From: Caulobacter sp.
GTDB lineage: Bacteria; Pseudomonadota; Alphaproteobacteria; Caulobacterales; Caulobacteraceae
NCBI GenBank assembly: GCA_014378155.1
Contig: JACMOF010000222.1
Span: 1-13,250 of the forward strand
Length of the DNA stretch: 13,250 nt
Direction: 5' to 3'
A model generated the notes under the pieces. That model worked only from the letters and a program-made list of their open reading frames with translations. It was not told where the DNA came from and did no database searches. The position numbers were made by a program, and so were the translations under genes. This document shows positions 6,191 through 13,250 of the stretch, one piece after another. Position 1 is the stretch's first letter, and every line of letters begins with the position of its first letter.

Positions 6191-6454
6191 ATGCAAGCGG
6201 ATACCACCTCCTCCCCCCAATTGGGCAGCCCTGGGCGCTTGGCGTATCGGGTAAAGGAAGCCGTTGATGCGCTGGCGATAAGCCGAAGTCGATTTTATGA
6301 GCTCGTCGCCGCTGGCGACATCCGCGTTCTGAAAGACGGCGCGCGAACCTTGGTTCGACATGCAGAGTTGGTGGCCTATCTCGATCGCCTCGAAGACACT
6401 GCCCGATTGTCTAGGCCGCCCTTGCGAAGCAGGTCGCCGCCCAATCGTCCATAA
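6191..6454 (+). CDS. AlpA/excisionase-like helix-turn-helix protein
   Basis: An 87-residue protein from the ATG at 6191. Residues 18-67 form the MerR-like HTH_17/excisionase fold: AYRVKEAVDALAISRSRFYE (recognition helix), LVAAGDIRVLKDGARTLV (wing) and AELVAYLDRLE. The Pro/Ser-rich N- and C-terminal extensions look disordered. Proteins of this kind commonly steer the direction of recombination by the neighbouring integrase. The gene faces the integrase gene and overlaps its 3' end by 44 bases, so the two transcripts are antisense at their ends. The ribosome binding site is weak. An ATG at 6165 is in another frame and stops at 6254. It is intact, unlike the left AlpA-like gene. Confidence 0.75.
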   Translation: MQADTTSSPQLGSPGRLAYRVKEAVDALAISRSRFYELVAAGDIRVLKDGARTLVRHAELVAYLDRLEDTARLSRPPLRSRSPPNRP

Positions 6455-7691
6455 GCGTCCGACGCTTTTCGAACAGATCGCCACGACGATAGGCGGCCTC
6501 GACCTTGTTTCCGATGGTGTGCGCTAAGGCCATCTCGACGAGTTCGCCAGGATAATCCCTGGTTTCCGCCGCCCAGTCGCGGAAGGTGCTCCCAAAGCCA
6601 CGGGTTGTAAGATCGCCTCGGCCAAGATCTTTGAGCACCTTGAGCAGGCTCATGTTGGATAGACCCCTGCCCGGTCGAAGACCTGGGAAGATGGGACCTA
6701 TGGGCGAGGCCAACGCCGCCTGCTCTCCCGTCAGATACGTCTGAGCGCGCCGCCAGCGGACCAATTGCCCTTCGAGAATGGCGATCGTCGGTGCTGACAG
6801 ATGCACTCGGTGCTCCTTGCCTCCCTTCATCCGCTCGCCGGGAATAGTCCAGAGGGCCTTGGCAAGATCGATCTCTTCCCAGACACCGCCGAGGATCTCG
6901 TTGGTGCGTCCGATCGTGAGGATCGTAAGCTCCAGCGCCCGCGCCGCCACGCCGCGCACGGCCGCCAGGTCCGTCATAAACGCCACGATCTCGGAAAACG
7001 GCAGCGCCGCGTGGTGCTTGACCACTCGAACCTTGGACTTGGCCGGAAGAATCTTGTCGAGGTGGCCCTTCCATCGGGCGGGATTGTCGCCCTCGCGGTG
7101 ACCGTGAGCTGTGGCCCAGTCGATCACGTTCTCAACGCGGCCTCGAACCCGGCTCGCCGTCTCGGCCTTGCTGGCCCAGATGGGCTTGCTCGCCAAGAGC
7201 ACATGGGACGTCTCGACCGTGCTGACATCCAGTCCTCCCATATGCGGCGAGGCGCAGGTCGTCAGGGTGATTTTCCACTGTTTAACGTGCTTGTCGTTGC
7301 GCCAGGACGCCTTGTTATCTTCGATGAAGGCATCGACCGCGTTGTCGAAGCTGACATTGACAGCGTTGTCTTGCGCCTCCGCCGCCTCACGTTTCCGACG
7401 CTCGTCGATCGAATCCAGGCCGGCTAGCCGCAGCCTTTGAGCGTCGCGGGCCAGTCCCCGCGCTTCGCTGAGGGTGACCGAATGCAGCGGTCCCAGGCCC
7501 GTTCGACGTTCCTGATCCCCTTTCCAATAGCGGAAAACCCACGACCGCCCCGCCTCGCCGCTGACCTGTAGGTACAGGCCTCCCCCGTCCGGATACCAAC
7601 CGGGCTCATCGAGTCGTCGAACCTGCAGAGCCGTAAGGCGCACAAGAAGCCGAGCCGACGGTGCTGGATCAGCCTGGACGCGTCCAGACAC
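6411..7691 (-). CDS. P4-type tyrosine integrase with altered catalytic HxxR motif
   Basis: A 426-residue phage-type integrase that would recombine the element with the tRNA-Ser 3' end. The N-terminal DUF4102 arm-binding region is clear (LTALQVRRL, GWYPDGGGLYLQVSG, about residues 18-95), then a core-binding region to about 215 and a catalytic domain. Arg262 (IGRTNEI), Lys289 (MKGGKEHRV), His391 (LAHTIGNK) and nucleophile Tyr401 (AAYRRGDLF) are present. The HxxR motif, normally HGFRSTFRDW, reads RGFGSTFRDW: Arg364 (codon CGT at 6602-6600) and Gly367 (GGG at 6593-6591). Both catalytic positions are therefore lost, each explainable by a single base change, so activity should be absent or very low. 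The start is a GTG at 7691; an in-frame TGA lies just upstream. It reads away from the tRNA, the standard layout for islands. Confidence 0.88.
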   Translation of the reverse strand: MSGRVQADPAPSARLLVRLTALQVRRLDEPGWYPDGGGLYLQVSGEAGRSWVFRYWKGDQERRTGLGPLHSVTLSEARGLARDAQRLRLAGLDSIDERRKREAAEAQDNAVNVSFDNAVDAFIEDNKASWRNDKHVKQWKITLTTCASPHMGGLDVSTVETSHVLLASKPIWASKAETASRVRGRVENVIDWATAHGHREGDNPARWKGHLDKILPAKSKVRVVKHHAALPFSEIVAFMTDLAAVRGVAARALELTILTIGRTNEILGGVWEEIDLAKALWTIPGERMKGGKEHRVHLSAPTIAILEGQLVRWRRAQTYLTGEQAALASPIGPIFPGLRPGRGLSNMSLLKVLKDLGRGDLTTRGFGSTFRDWAAETRDYPGELVEMALAHTIGNKVEAAYRRGDLFEKRRTLMDDWAATCFARAA

Positions 7692-7769
7692 GAGTTCGAG
7701 ATTTACTCAATGAAATACGGGGCTTAACGGACCCGCCTGGACATTGGTGGACGCCCATGGATGGGGTGG

Positions 7770-7800
7770 TGGCGGAGACGGAGGGATTCGAACCCTCGAT
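7770..7800. other. Putative attachment site (tRNA 3' end)
   Basis: The integrase gene begins 78 bases beyond the tRNA 3' end and reads away from it, so the T-arm/acceptor segment is the likely attachment core. The tRNA is complete, as integrating elements restore it. I found no second copy of this segment between 1 and 7690, so the far junction lies outside the window or has been lost. The identity is inferred from layout only. Confidence 0.45.
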
Positions 7801-7860
7801 ACCCTTTTGGGGTATGCCGCTTTAGCAAAGCGGTGCCTTCAGCCTCTCGGCCACGTCTCC
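7770..7860 (-). tRNA. tRNA-Ser (anticodon GCT)
   Basis: The minus strand begins GGAGACGTGGCCGAGAGG and ends CCCTCCGTCTCCGCCA. The acceptor stem is GGAGACG/CGTCTCC, the discriminator is G, and the CCA is encoded (7772-7770). The anticodon stem CCGCT/AGCGG encloses TTGCTAA with anticodon GCT (7826-7824), which reads AGC/AGU serine codons. The long variable arm (TACCC/GGGTA) is the hallmark of class II serine tRNAs, and the T-loop GGTTCGAATCC is canonical. Its 3' end faces the integrase gene. Confidence 0.97.
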
Positions 7861-7878
7861 TCCTGAGAGGGGAGCGGT

Positions 7879-7907
7879 TCGATAGCCTGTTCGCCGGGCC
7901 GTGACAA
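7879..7907 (-). promoter_or_regulatory. Likely promoter of tRNA-Ser
   Basis: Minus strand TTGTCA (7907-7902) and TATCGA (7884-7879) are separated by exactly 17 bases, close to a housekeeping sigma-70 consensus, and lie 18 bases before the tRNA 5' end. Confidence 0.5.
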
Positions 7908-7993
7908 TCGAGCTATCGGAAAAATCCGCGTTAACGTGAAGCTCAGACCGCGAGACTAGCCTGAACCCTGTTCTACAACGGGCTTGGGGCCTC

Positions 7994-9517
7994 ATGTCGT
8001 CTGCGATCGCACAATCATTCGAGACCGAAGATGTCCCGGCGGCCGACGTCGAGACGACGCCGACCTTGCCGATGATCGAGGACGAAGACGCTGTCGGCGT
8101 CGGTCGGCGCGGCCCGTTCCGTCCCGGCCGCCTGGTGCCGGCCCGGGCTCGCATGCAGGTCCGCAGTCTTTCCCGCGCCTTTCGGATGGTCGACGCGCTC
8201 GCCGTGGCGGCGACGACCGCCGCGACCGTGATGATCACCCACCTGCCGGCCGCCGCCTTCGCGCCGCTGGTGCTGGGCGCCCTGGCCCTCGTGCCCGTCC
8301 TCTACGCGCTCGAGGCCTACGCCTTCCATCGCCGCGACAGCTTCCGCCGCCATGGCCTGCGCTTGCTGGCCGCCTATGGCGCGACGGCCCTGGTGGTGCT
8401 GGCCGCCACCCTAGGCTTTGGCGAGGCTCGCGCCGCGCCCCTTTTCGTCGTCGCGGGATGGAGCGCGGCCCTGGTCGCCGTGACCGGCCTTCTCCACACG
8501 ATCTGGTGGCGCGCCGTTGATCACGGCCGTCGCGAGGGTCGCCTGACTCCCAACGTCGTGGTCGTGGGCGCCACGGTCAATGCCGAGCGCTTCATCCGCA
8601 CCGCCCTGGCCACTGGCGACGTCAATGTGCTGGGCGTCTTCGACGACCGCGCCGACCGCGCCCCGCCCCAGGTCATGGGGGTGCCGGTTCTGGGCGACAC
8701 CACGGCCCTGATCGACCACCGCATCATGCCCTATGTCGACCGGGTGATCATCGCGGTGAGCTCCTCGGCCGAGGCCCGCGTCCGCCAGTTGGTTGAGCGG
8801 CTGGAAGTGCTGCCTAACCCGGTCAGCCTGTTCGTAGACGTGGGTCACGAGGCCCAGCGTAGCGCCTCCCTGGCCCGCTTCGTCGACCTGTCGGGCGCGA
8901 CCACTGACGCCCGCCGCGCCATCGCAAAACGCGCCCAGGACATCGTGGTCGGCGGGCTGGGCCTGCTGGTCGCCTCGCCGATCATGCTGCTGGTTGCCCT
9001 CGCCATCAAGCTGGACAGCCCTGGCCCGGTGTTCTTCCGCCAGCGTCGCCACGGCTTCAACAACGAGGCCATCCTGGTGTGGAAGTTCCGGTCGATGCGA
9101 CACGAGATGGCCGACGCCAAGGCCGCCCGCCAAGTCAGCGCCAATGACGACCGCGTCACCAAGGTCGGCAAGTTCATCCGCAAGACCAGCCTCGACGAGC
9201 TGCCCCAACTGTTCAACGTGCTGAAGGGCGAGATGTCGATGGTCGGCCCCCGCCCCCACGCCATCGGCATGAAGAGCGGCGACGTGGAGTCGGCCAAGCT
9301 GGTCGCCCACTATGCCCACCGCCACCGCATGAAGCCGGGCGTCACCGGCTGGGCGGCGATCAACGGCTCGCGCGGCCCGGTCGATACGGCGCAGCTGGTC
9401 CAGGAGCGTGTCGCCCTGGACGTGGACTACATCGAGCGCCAATCGTTCTGGCTGGACCTCTACATCATCGCCATGACCATCCCCTGCCTGCTCGGGGACC
9501 GGTCGGCGGTGCGCTGA
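7994..9517 (+). CDS. hfsE: Polyprenyl-phosphate sugar-1-phosphate transferase, HfsE-like
   Basis: A 507-residue inner-membrane enzyme that would start the holdfast repeat unit by moving sugar-1-phosphate from a UDP-sugar to undecaprenyl phosphate. After a polar N-terminus (1-65), hydrophobic segments lie at about 66-82, 87-108, 121-141 and 148-170. A Rossmann-like CoA-binding region follows (NVVVVGATVNAERF at 187-200, GVPVLGD at 229-235). A further membrane or re-entrant segment at about 316-339 leads into the catalytic bacterial sugar transferase domain. That domain has DSPGPVFFRQRR (341-352), WKFRSM (363-368), SLDELPQLFNVLKGEMS (399-415), MVGPRP (416-421) and RMKPGVTGWAAING (445-458). Length and layout match WbaP/PssY-type enzymes. 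A TTGGGG lies just before the ATG. It heads the four-gene operon. Initiating transferases are often redundant in Caulobacter, so the exact hfsE identity rests on its neighbours. Confidence 0.88.
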   Translation: MSSAIAQSFETEDVPAADVETTPTLPMIEDEDAVGVGRRGPFRPGRLVPARARMQVRSLSRAFRMVDALAVAATTAATVMITHLPAAAFAPLVLGALALVPVLYALEAYAFHRRDSFRRHGLRLLAAYGATALVVLAATLGFGEARAAPLFVVAGWSAALVAVTGLLHTIWWRAVDHGRREGRLTPNVVVVGATVNAERFIRTALATGDVNVLGVFDDRADRAPPQVMGVPVLGDTTALIDHRIMPYVDRVIIAVSSSAEARVRQLVERLEVLPNPVSLFVDVGHEAQRSASLARFVDLSGATTDARRAIAKRAQDIVVGGLGLLVASPIMLLVALAIKLDSPGPVFFRQRRHGFNNEAILVWKFRSMRHEMADAKAARQVSANDDRVTKVGKFIRKTSLDELPQLFNVLKGEMSMVGPRPHAIGMKSGDVESAKLVAHYAHRHRMKPGVTGWAAINGSRGPVDTAQLVQERVALDVDYIERQSFWLDLYIIAMTIPCLLGDRSAVR

Positions 9518-9527
9518 GGACCCGATC

Positions 9528-10970
9528 ATGTTCTGGCGTGGCGTACTGGGATACCTGCCGGTCAATATCACTCAAGGCGTGGTGGGCCTGCTCACCATCG
9601 TGCTGTTTACCCGTGTCCTGACGCCTGAGCAGTATGGCGTCTACGCCCTCGCCTTCTCGGCGCTCAGCCTGACCCAGACGATCCTGCTCACCTGGACGGA
9701 AGCCGCGATGGCCCGCTTCCATGCGCGGCAGGAGGCCGACGGCCGGCTGCCCGATCACTTCGCCACGATCTATCGCCTGTGGTTCGCCCTCGTCCTGGCC
9801 GTCCCGGTGGTCGCGGTGCTGGTGCTGAAGTTCGCGCCCTTGGCCGCTCCGCTGAAGATCGCCGTTGCCGCCTCCCTAGCCGCTGTCGTGGTCAAGAGCC
9901 TGACCAAACTGTCGCAGGAGCGCCGCCGCGCGGCCGGCGAGGTCTCCAGCGCGGCCCTGCTCGACATTGTCCAGACGGTCGGCGGCTTCGCCCTGGGCCT
10001 CGTATTGGCTTTGGTCGGCCTGGGCGGCGCCGCGCCGATCCTCGGCATGGGGGCGATCTCGTTGCTGTGCCTGATGTTCGTGCTACCGACCGACCTGCGC
10101 CGCGCCCAGGGTGGTCGGTATGACGCCGCCATGGCCAAGGCCTATGCCGCCTATGGCCTGCCGGTGGCCCTGTCGCTGATCCTGGCCTTGGTGCTTTCGA
10201 CCACCGACCGTTTCCTGTTGGCGGCCTTCCTCGGCGAAAAGGCGGTCGGCGTCTATCACGCCGGCTATTCGCTTGGCAGCCGCACGCTCGACGTGGTGTT
10301 CATTTGGTTGGGCATGGCCGGTGGTCCCGCCATGGTCGCGGCCCTGGAGCGCGGCGGCCACCCCGCCCTGAAGGACGCCGCTCACGAGCAGGCCAGCTTC
10401 ATGGTGCTGCTGACCCTGCCCGCCGCCGTGGGCCTGGCCCTGGTCGGTCGTCCGTTGGCGCAGGTGATGATCGGACCGCAACTCAGCGCCGGCGCCGGCG
10501 GCGTCGTGCCTTGGATCGCCTTGGCCGGTTGGCTGTCGGGCGTGACCACCTATTACCTGCTGCAGGCCTTCACCCTGGGTAGGAAGACCCTGATGCTGAT
10601 TGTCTGCATGGCCATTCCAGCCAGCGCCAATGTCGCCCTGAACCTCTTGCTGATCCCGCGCTTTGGCCTGGACGGAGCGCTCTGGTCAACCGCCGCCAGC
10701 TACGCGATTGGCGCGATTGGGGCGGGTGTCCTGGGCCGCCGCGTCTGCCCCCTGCCCGTGCCCTGGTCCAGCCTGTTGAAGGCCGGTGTGGCCTGCGCCT
10801 TGATGGGCGCCGTTGTGTTGGCCGTGCCGGCCTTCGGCGGGGTGGTCGAGCTGCTGATCAAGGCCGCGCTCGGCGCCCTGGTGTATGGCCTCGCGGTGCT
10901 GGCTGTCGACGCCGGTGGCCTGCGCGGCCGCCTGAACGAAATTCTCCAGCGCCGGTTGAGAGCCACATGA
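9528..10970 (+). CDS. hfsF: Wzx-type polysaccharide flippase, HfsF-like
   Basis: A 480-residue, highly hydrophobic protein with about a dozen or more membrane segments and few charged loops, typical of the Wzx/MATE-like flippases that carry lipid-linked oligosaccharide from the cytoplasmic to the periplasmic leaflet. The N-terminus YLPVNITQGVVGLLTIVLFT followed by RVLTPEQYGVYALA is the standard opening of this family. A charged central loop (KSLTKLSQERRRAAGEV) and the motif TTDRFLLAAFLGEKAVGVY also fit. The ATG lies 10 bases past the hfsE stop, and the last codon overlaps the next gene's start, so translation is probably coupled. Substrate specificity cannot be read from sequence. Confidence 0.88.
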   Translation: MFWRGVLGYLPVNITQGVVGLLTIVLFTRVLTPEQYGVYALAFSALSLTQTILLTWTEAAMARFHARQEADGRLPDHFATIYRLWFALVLAVPVVAVLVLKFAPLAAPLKIAVAASLAAVVVKSLTKLSQERRRAAGEVSSAALLDIVQTVGGFALGLVLALVGLGGAAPILGMGAISLLCLMFVLPTDLRRAQGGRYDAAMAKAYAAYGLPVALSLILALVLSTTDRFLLAAFLGEKAVGVYHAGYSLGSRTLDVVFIWLGMAGGPAMVAALERGGHPALKDAAHEQASFMVLLTLPAAVGLALVGRPLAQVMIGPQLSAGAGGVVPWIALAGWLSGVTTYYLLQAFTLGRKTLMLIVCMAIPASANVALNLLLIPRFGLDGALWSTAASYAIGAIGAGVLGRRVCPLPVPWSSLLKAGVACALMGAVVLAVPAFGGVVELLIKAALGALVYGLAVLAVDAGGLRGRLNEILQRRLRAT

Positions 10971-11908
10971 CCGTCGTTTCCGAAACCCTGACCGACAACA
11001 TCGCCTGGACGTCCCTCTCCGAGACGGGCGCCCAGCCGCGCCTGTCGGTGCTGATCCCGACCTTCCGCGACGATCCCAGCGCCCTGCTCAAGGCGCTCGA
11101 TGAGCGCGGCGTCGAGGCCGAGGTCATCCTGCTGGACGACGGCGGCGGCGACGCGGCCTTAGTTGAGCGGATGGCCAAGCGCATCGAAACGATGACGCTG
11201 CCGGCCCGGTTGGTCGTGCTGTCGTCCAACGAGGGCCGCGCCAAGGGCCGCAACCGCCTGGCGCGCCACGCCCGGGGCGGCCACCTGCTGTTTCTCGACA
11301 GCGACATGCTGCCCGACCCGATCGGTTTCCTGGCTCGCTGGACAGCGCTGGCCGGGGACGACGTGGCCGTGGCCTTCGGTGGGTTTACCCTGGACCAGAC
11401 GCCCCACCGGCCCGAGCACGACCTGCACCGGGCCATGGCCCTGAAAAGTGACTGCACCTCAGCGCCTGAACGGGCCAGGGAACCCGAAAAGCACGTCTTC
11501 ACCTCCAACCTCTTGGTCCGCCGCGACGTCTTCGACACCGTGGCTTTCGACGAAGGCTTCGCCGGCTGGGGGTGGGAGGACGTCGAGTGGGCCATGCGGG
11601 TGTCGGCGCTCTATCCGATCGTCCATATCGACAATTCGGCCACCCATCTGGGACTGGACACGGCCCAGGCCCTCGCCGCCAAATACGAACAGTCAGCGGC
11701 CAACTTCGCCCGGGTCGTGCAAGGCCACCTTGCGGTGGTTCGAAACTATCCCAGCTACCGTGTCGCCAAGGCGCTGAAGCCCTTGCCTTTGCGGCCCCTC
11801 TGGAGGCCGATGCTCAAGTCCATCGCCCTCTCCGAGGCGGCTCCGACGCCGCTGCGGGCCCTCGCCATGCGGCTCTATCGCGCCGCCCTCTATTCGGACG
11901 CCGTCTGA
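10967..11908 (+). CDS. hfsG: Family 2 glycosyltransferase, HfsG-like
   Basis: A 313-residue cytoplasmic GT-A glycosyltransferase, expected to add a sugar (N-acetylglucosamine in the studied Caulobacter system) to the lipid-linked unit made by HfsE. The nucleotide-binding start is RLSVLIPTFRDDP (25-37), VILLDDGG follows at 53-60, and the DxD metal motif is DSD at 111-113 within LLFLDSDMLPDP. The acceptor/catalytic region is AGWGWEDVEWAM (199-210), with the conserved Glu-Asp pair. No membrane segments are seen. The ATG overlaps the hfsF stop by four bases (ATGA) and the gene ends with a TGATG overlap into the next, both signs of translational coupling. The first 24 residues are non-conserved and could be trimmed if another start were used, but none is better placed. 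Confidence 0.88.
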   Translation: MTVVSETLTDNIAWTSLSETGAQPRLSVLIPTFRDDPSALLKALDERGVEAEVILLDDGGGDAALVERMAKRIETMTLPARLVVLSSNEGRAKGRNRLARHARGGHLLFLDSDMLPDPIGFLARWTALAGDDVAVAFGGFTLDQTPHRPEHDLHRAMALKSDCTSAPERAREPEKHVFTSNLLVRRDVFDTVAFDEGFAGWGWEDVEWAMRVSALYPIVHIDNSATHLGLDTAQALAAKYEQSAANFARVVQGHLAVVRNYPSYRVAKALKPLPLRPLWRPMLKSIALSEAAPTPLRALAMRLYRAALYSDAV

Positions 11909-12696
11909 TGCAGACCTTCCCCGCTGAAGAGATTGGCGAAAAAGTCGACGCCTACGAGCCCGACGTCACATTGAAGGGCAAGCTGAGGCGGCGACTGATC
12001 CGCCTGGCCCATCGCCGACCCGCCAAGGTGAAACTGGAGCGGCCGATGGTGTCGTTCAGCTTTGACGACGCCCCCGCCACGGCCTGCGAGGCCGGAGCCC
12101 GGGTGCTGGAGCAACGCGACCTGCGCGGCACCTATTTTTCCGCGGCTGGCCCCGCCGGCCGCGACGGGCCCATGGGCCGTTTCGCCACCGGTGAGGACGC
12201 CGCGAGGTTGCACGCCGCCGGCCACGAGATCGCCTGCCACACCTTCTCGCACCTCGACTGCGGCCAGTCCTCGGCGGCCGAGACCCTGGCCGACGTCGAC
12301 CGCAACAGCGCGGCCCTGGCGACCTGGGGCGTCGGCGAGCCGGTCAGCTTCGCCTATCCTTACGGCGACGTCGCCGGCCCAGCCAAGACCGCCTTGGCCA
12401 GCCGCTTCAAGACCCTGAGGGCCCTGCACCACGGTCTGATCGCCAACGGCGCCGACCTCAACCAGGCCCCCGCCGTCGGCATCGAGGGCGAGGACGGCGA
12501 GGCCGTGGCCCTGGATTGGCTGGACAAGGCCCATGCCCGCAACGCCTGGCTGATCCTCTACACCCACGACGTCGCGGCAGAACCATCCCAGTGGGGCTGC
12601 ACGATCGGAACGCTGGAGCGGTTGGTGGATGGGGCGCTGGTGGCGGGCTTCGATGTGGTGACCGTGGCCGAAGGCGCGCGGCGGATCGGGCTGTAG
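11908..12696 (+). CDS. hfsH: Polysaccharide deacetylase (carbohydrate esterase 4), HfsH-like
   Basis: A 262-residue NodB-fold metal-dependent deacetylase that would remove acetyl groups from N-acetylglucosamine in the growing holdfast glycan, a step needed for adhesion in Caulobacter. Motif 1 is SFSFDDAP (catalytic and metal Asp at 53-54). Motif 2 is HTFSH (111-115, metal-binding His pair). Motif 3 is FAYPYGD (148-154, Tyr in place of the usual Arg before PY), and the late motif ILYTHD contains His220. There is no signal peptide, which agrees with action on the cytoplasmic side. The ATG at 11908 shares one base with the hfsG stop; the frame is open much further upstream, but only this start fits the operon and the family length. 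The promoter is shared with hfsE. Confidence 0.88.
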   Translation: MQTFPAEEIGEKVDAYEPDVTLKGKLRRRLIRLAHRRPAKVKLERPMVSFSFDDAPATACEAGARVLEQRDLRGTYFSAAGPAGRDGPMGRFATGEDAARLHAAGHEIACHTFSHLDCGQSSAAETLADVDRNSAALATWGVGEPVSFAYPYGDVAGPAKTALASRFKTLRALHHGLIANGADLNQAPAVGIEGEDGEAVALDWLDKAHARNAWLILYTHDVAAEPSQWGCTIGTLERLVDGALVAGFDVVTVAEGARRIGL

Positions 12697-13250
12697 GGCT
12701 CCTCTCCTCCAGGGGAAGGACTTTGCCACGATTGGGGACAGGCGCATGCGCCTGTCCCCATCAGCAGGCGCGGGTTCACGCTCACGCGCCAAAGCTGCGA
12801 TGGGATGGGGAGGGTGCGAAGCGCCCGGGCTCCGCCCGGAGGATTTGCAGATTTGATACCGTTTCGACGAAGACGAGCGCTTCGCGTGGCCTTCAGACGA
12901 GAGCCATCGGCGCGCGGGGTCTTAACCCGCTTCCGAAGTGGGCCCTCGGCGGGCGGAGGGTTGGCTGACCCTCCGGACCGTACAGGCGATTTCAGCCCGT
13001 ACCTGTTGGCAACGGCCGCCTACCCGGGCGCCGAAGTTTTGTCGCCGCGGGGGCGAACCTGCTCCGAACCGACCTTGGGGCGTCTCCCGAAGAAGACACG
13101 GCGGCCAAGCCTTCCCGCTCGACCACGCCTCACCGCCCGTCAGGTCGCCGGCCGACGTCCCTCCCCGTGCGATGGGGTGAGCAGAGTATGCGGGCGCCAG
13201 AAGGGGGTGGGTGTCAAAAAGATCGAGAAAGTTTAGAGCGTTGATTTTGA
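12697..13250. other. Gene-free tail after hfsH with nested inverted repeats
   Basis: No frame on either strand resembles a protein I know. Structure seen: the palindrome at 12733-12760; GCGAAGCGC (12816-12824) pairing with GCGCTTCGC (12877-12885), enclosing a tight CCGGGC-TCC-GCCCGG hairpin (12825-12839); and an 8-base-arm hairpin at 12954-12961 / 12968-12975. It could be an operon end with repeat insertions or a structured RNA. I could not match it to tmRNA, RNase P RNA, SRP RNA or 6S RNA. Confidence 0.5.
12733..12760. repeat. 28-base perfect palindrome downstream of hfsH
   Basis: Two 14-base arms, TGGGGACAGGCGCA and its exact complement, meet with no loop at 12746/12747. It lies 37 bases after the hfsH stop. 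No T-run follows on either strand, so it is at best a partial terminator or mRNA-protecting stem; it may be a dispersed palindromic repeat. Confidence 0.75.

Noticed and set aside
1..7690. Left attachment site repeating the tRNA-Ser 3' end
   Set aside because: I looked for the T-arm/acceptor sequence by eye and found no convincing match in this stretch.
7925..7960. CtrA-type promoter for hfsE around TTAACG
   Set aside because: Only one TTAA half-site is present; the full TTAA-N7-TTAA pattern is not, and no clear -10 box follows.
8411..9571. A 386-codon minus-strand frame opposite hfsE
   Set aside because: It is a His/Gly/Asp-rich shadow of a well-supported sugar transferase gene.
11890..12792. 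A 300-codon minus-strand frame opposite hfsH
   Set aside because: It is antisense to conserved deacetylase motifs and has no recognisable domain.
12516..13236. Plus-strand frames of about 150 and 143 codons across the hfsH end and tail
   Set aside because: They are Arg/Pro/Gly-rich, span palindromes, lack start signals, and the first overlaps hfsH out of frame.
12811..13250. tmRNA, RNase P RNA or SRP RNA gene
   Set aside because: The conserved sequence blocks of these RNAs are not visible on either strand.

Overview
The window looks like a chromosomal segment of a Caulobacter-type alphaproteobacterium. It is GC-rich throughout, and its right part carries four contiguous genes that match in type, order and overlap the Caulobacter holdfast polysaccharide genes hfsE-hfsF-hfsG-hfsH. 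The genus is inferred from that gene order and from protein character; no database search was run.

Left part (about 1-7770): a decayed integrative element sitting at the 3' end of a tRNA-Ser(GCT) gene. From the tRNA leftwards it holds a P4-type tyrosine integrase with both residues of its HxxR motif changed, a convergent AlpA/excisionase-like gene that overlaps the integrase tail, a remnant of a DDE transposase, a frameshifted and truncated ATP-grasp gene, and a second AlpA-like gene broken by five copies of a 7-base repeat. Further left are a gene-poor stretch, a plasmid-type parB whose middle is replaced by the tail of an IS630 transposase, an intact Fic gene, a frameshifted staphylococcal-nuclease-like gene, a broken DUF736 gene, and the start of an IS630-family transposase that runs off the window. 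The left end of the element is not visible. Almost every cargo gene carries its own lesion; only fic, the right-hand AlpA-like gene and the integrase reading frame remain open.

Middle: tRNA-Ser(GCT) on the minus strand with encoded CCA and a plausible promoter.

Right part (7994-12696): a tight operon for a polyprenyl-linked exopolysaccharide. HfsE starts the lipid-linked repeat unit, HfsG adds sugar, HfsF flips the unit across the inner membrane, and HfsH deacetylates the glycan. The last 550 bases have no convincing gene but carry a 28-base perfect palindrome and nested inverted repeats.

The most striking local signal is the (GGGATCT)5 tract inside the left AlpA-like regulator. Its copy number sets the reading frame, so it is either a contingency (phase-variation) switch on an element regulator or a recent inactivating expansion.
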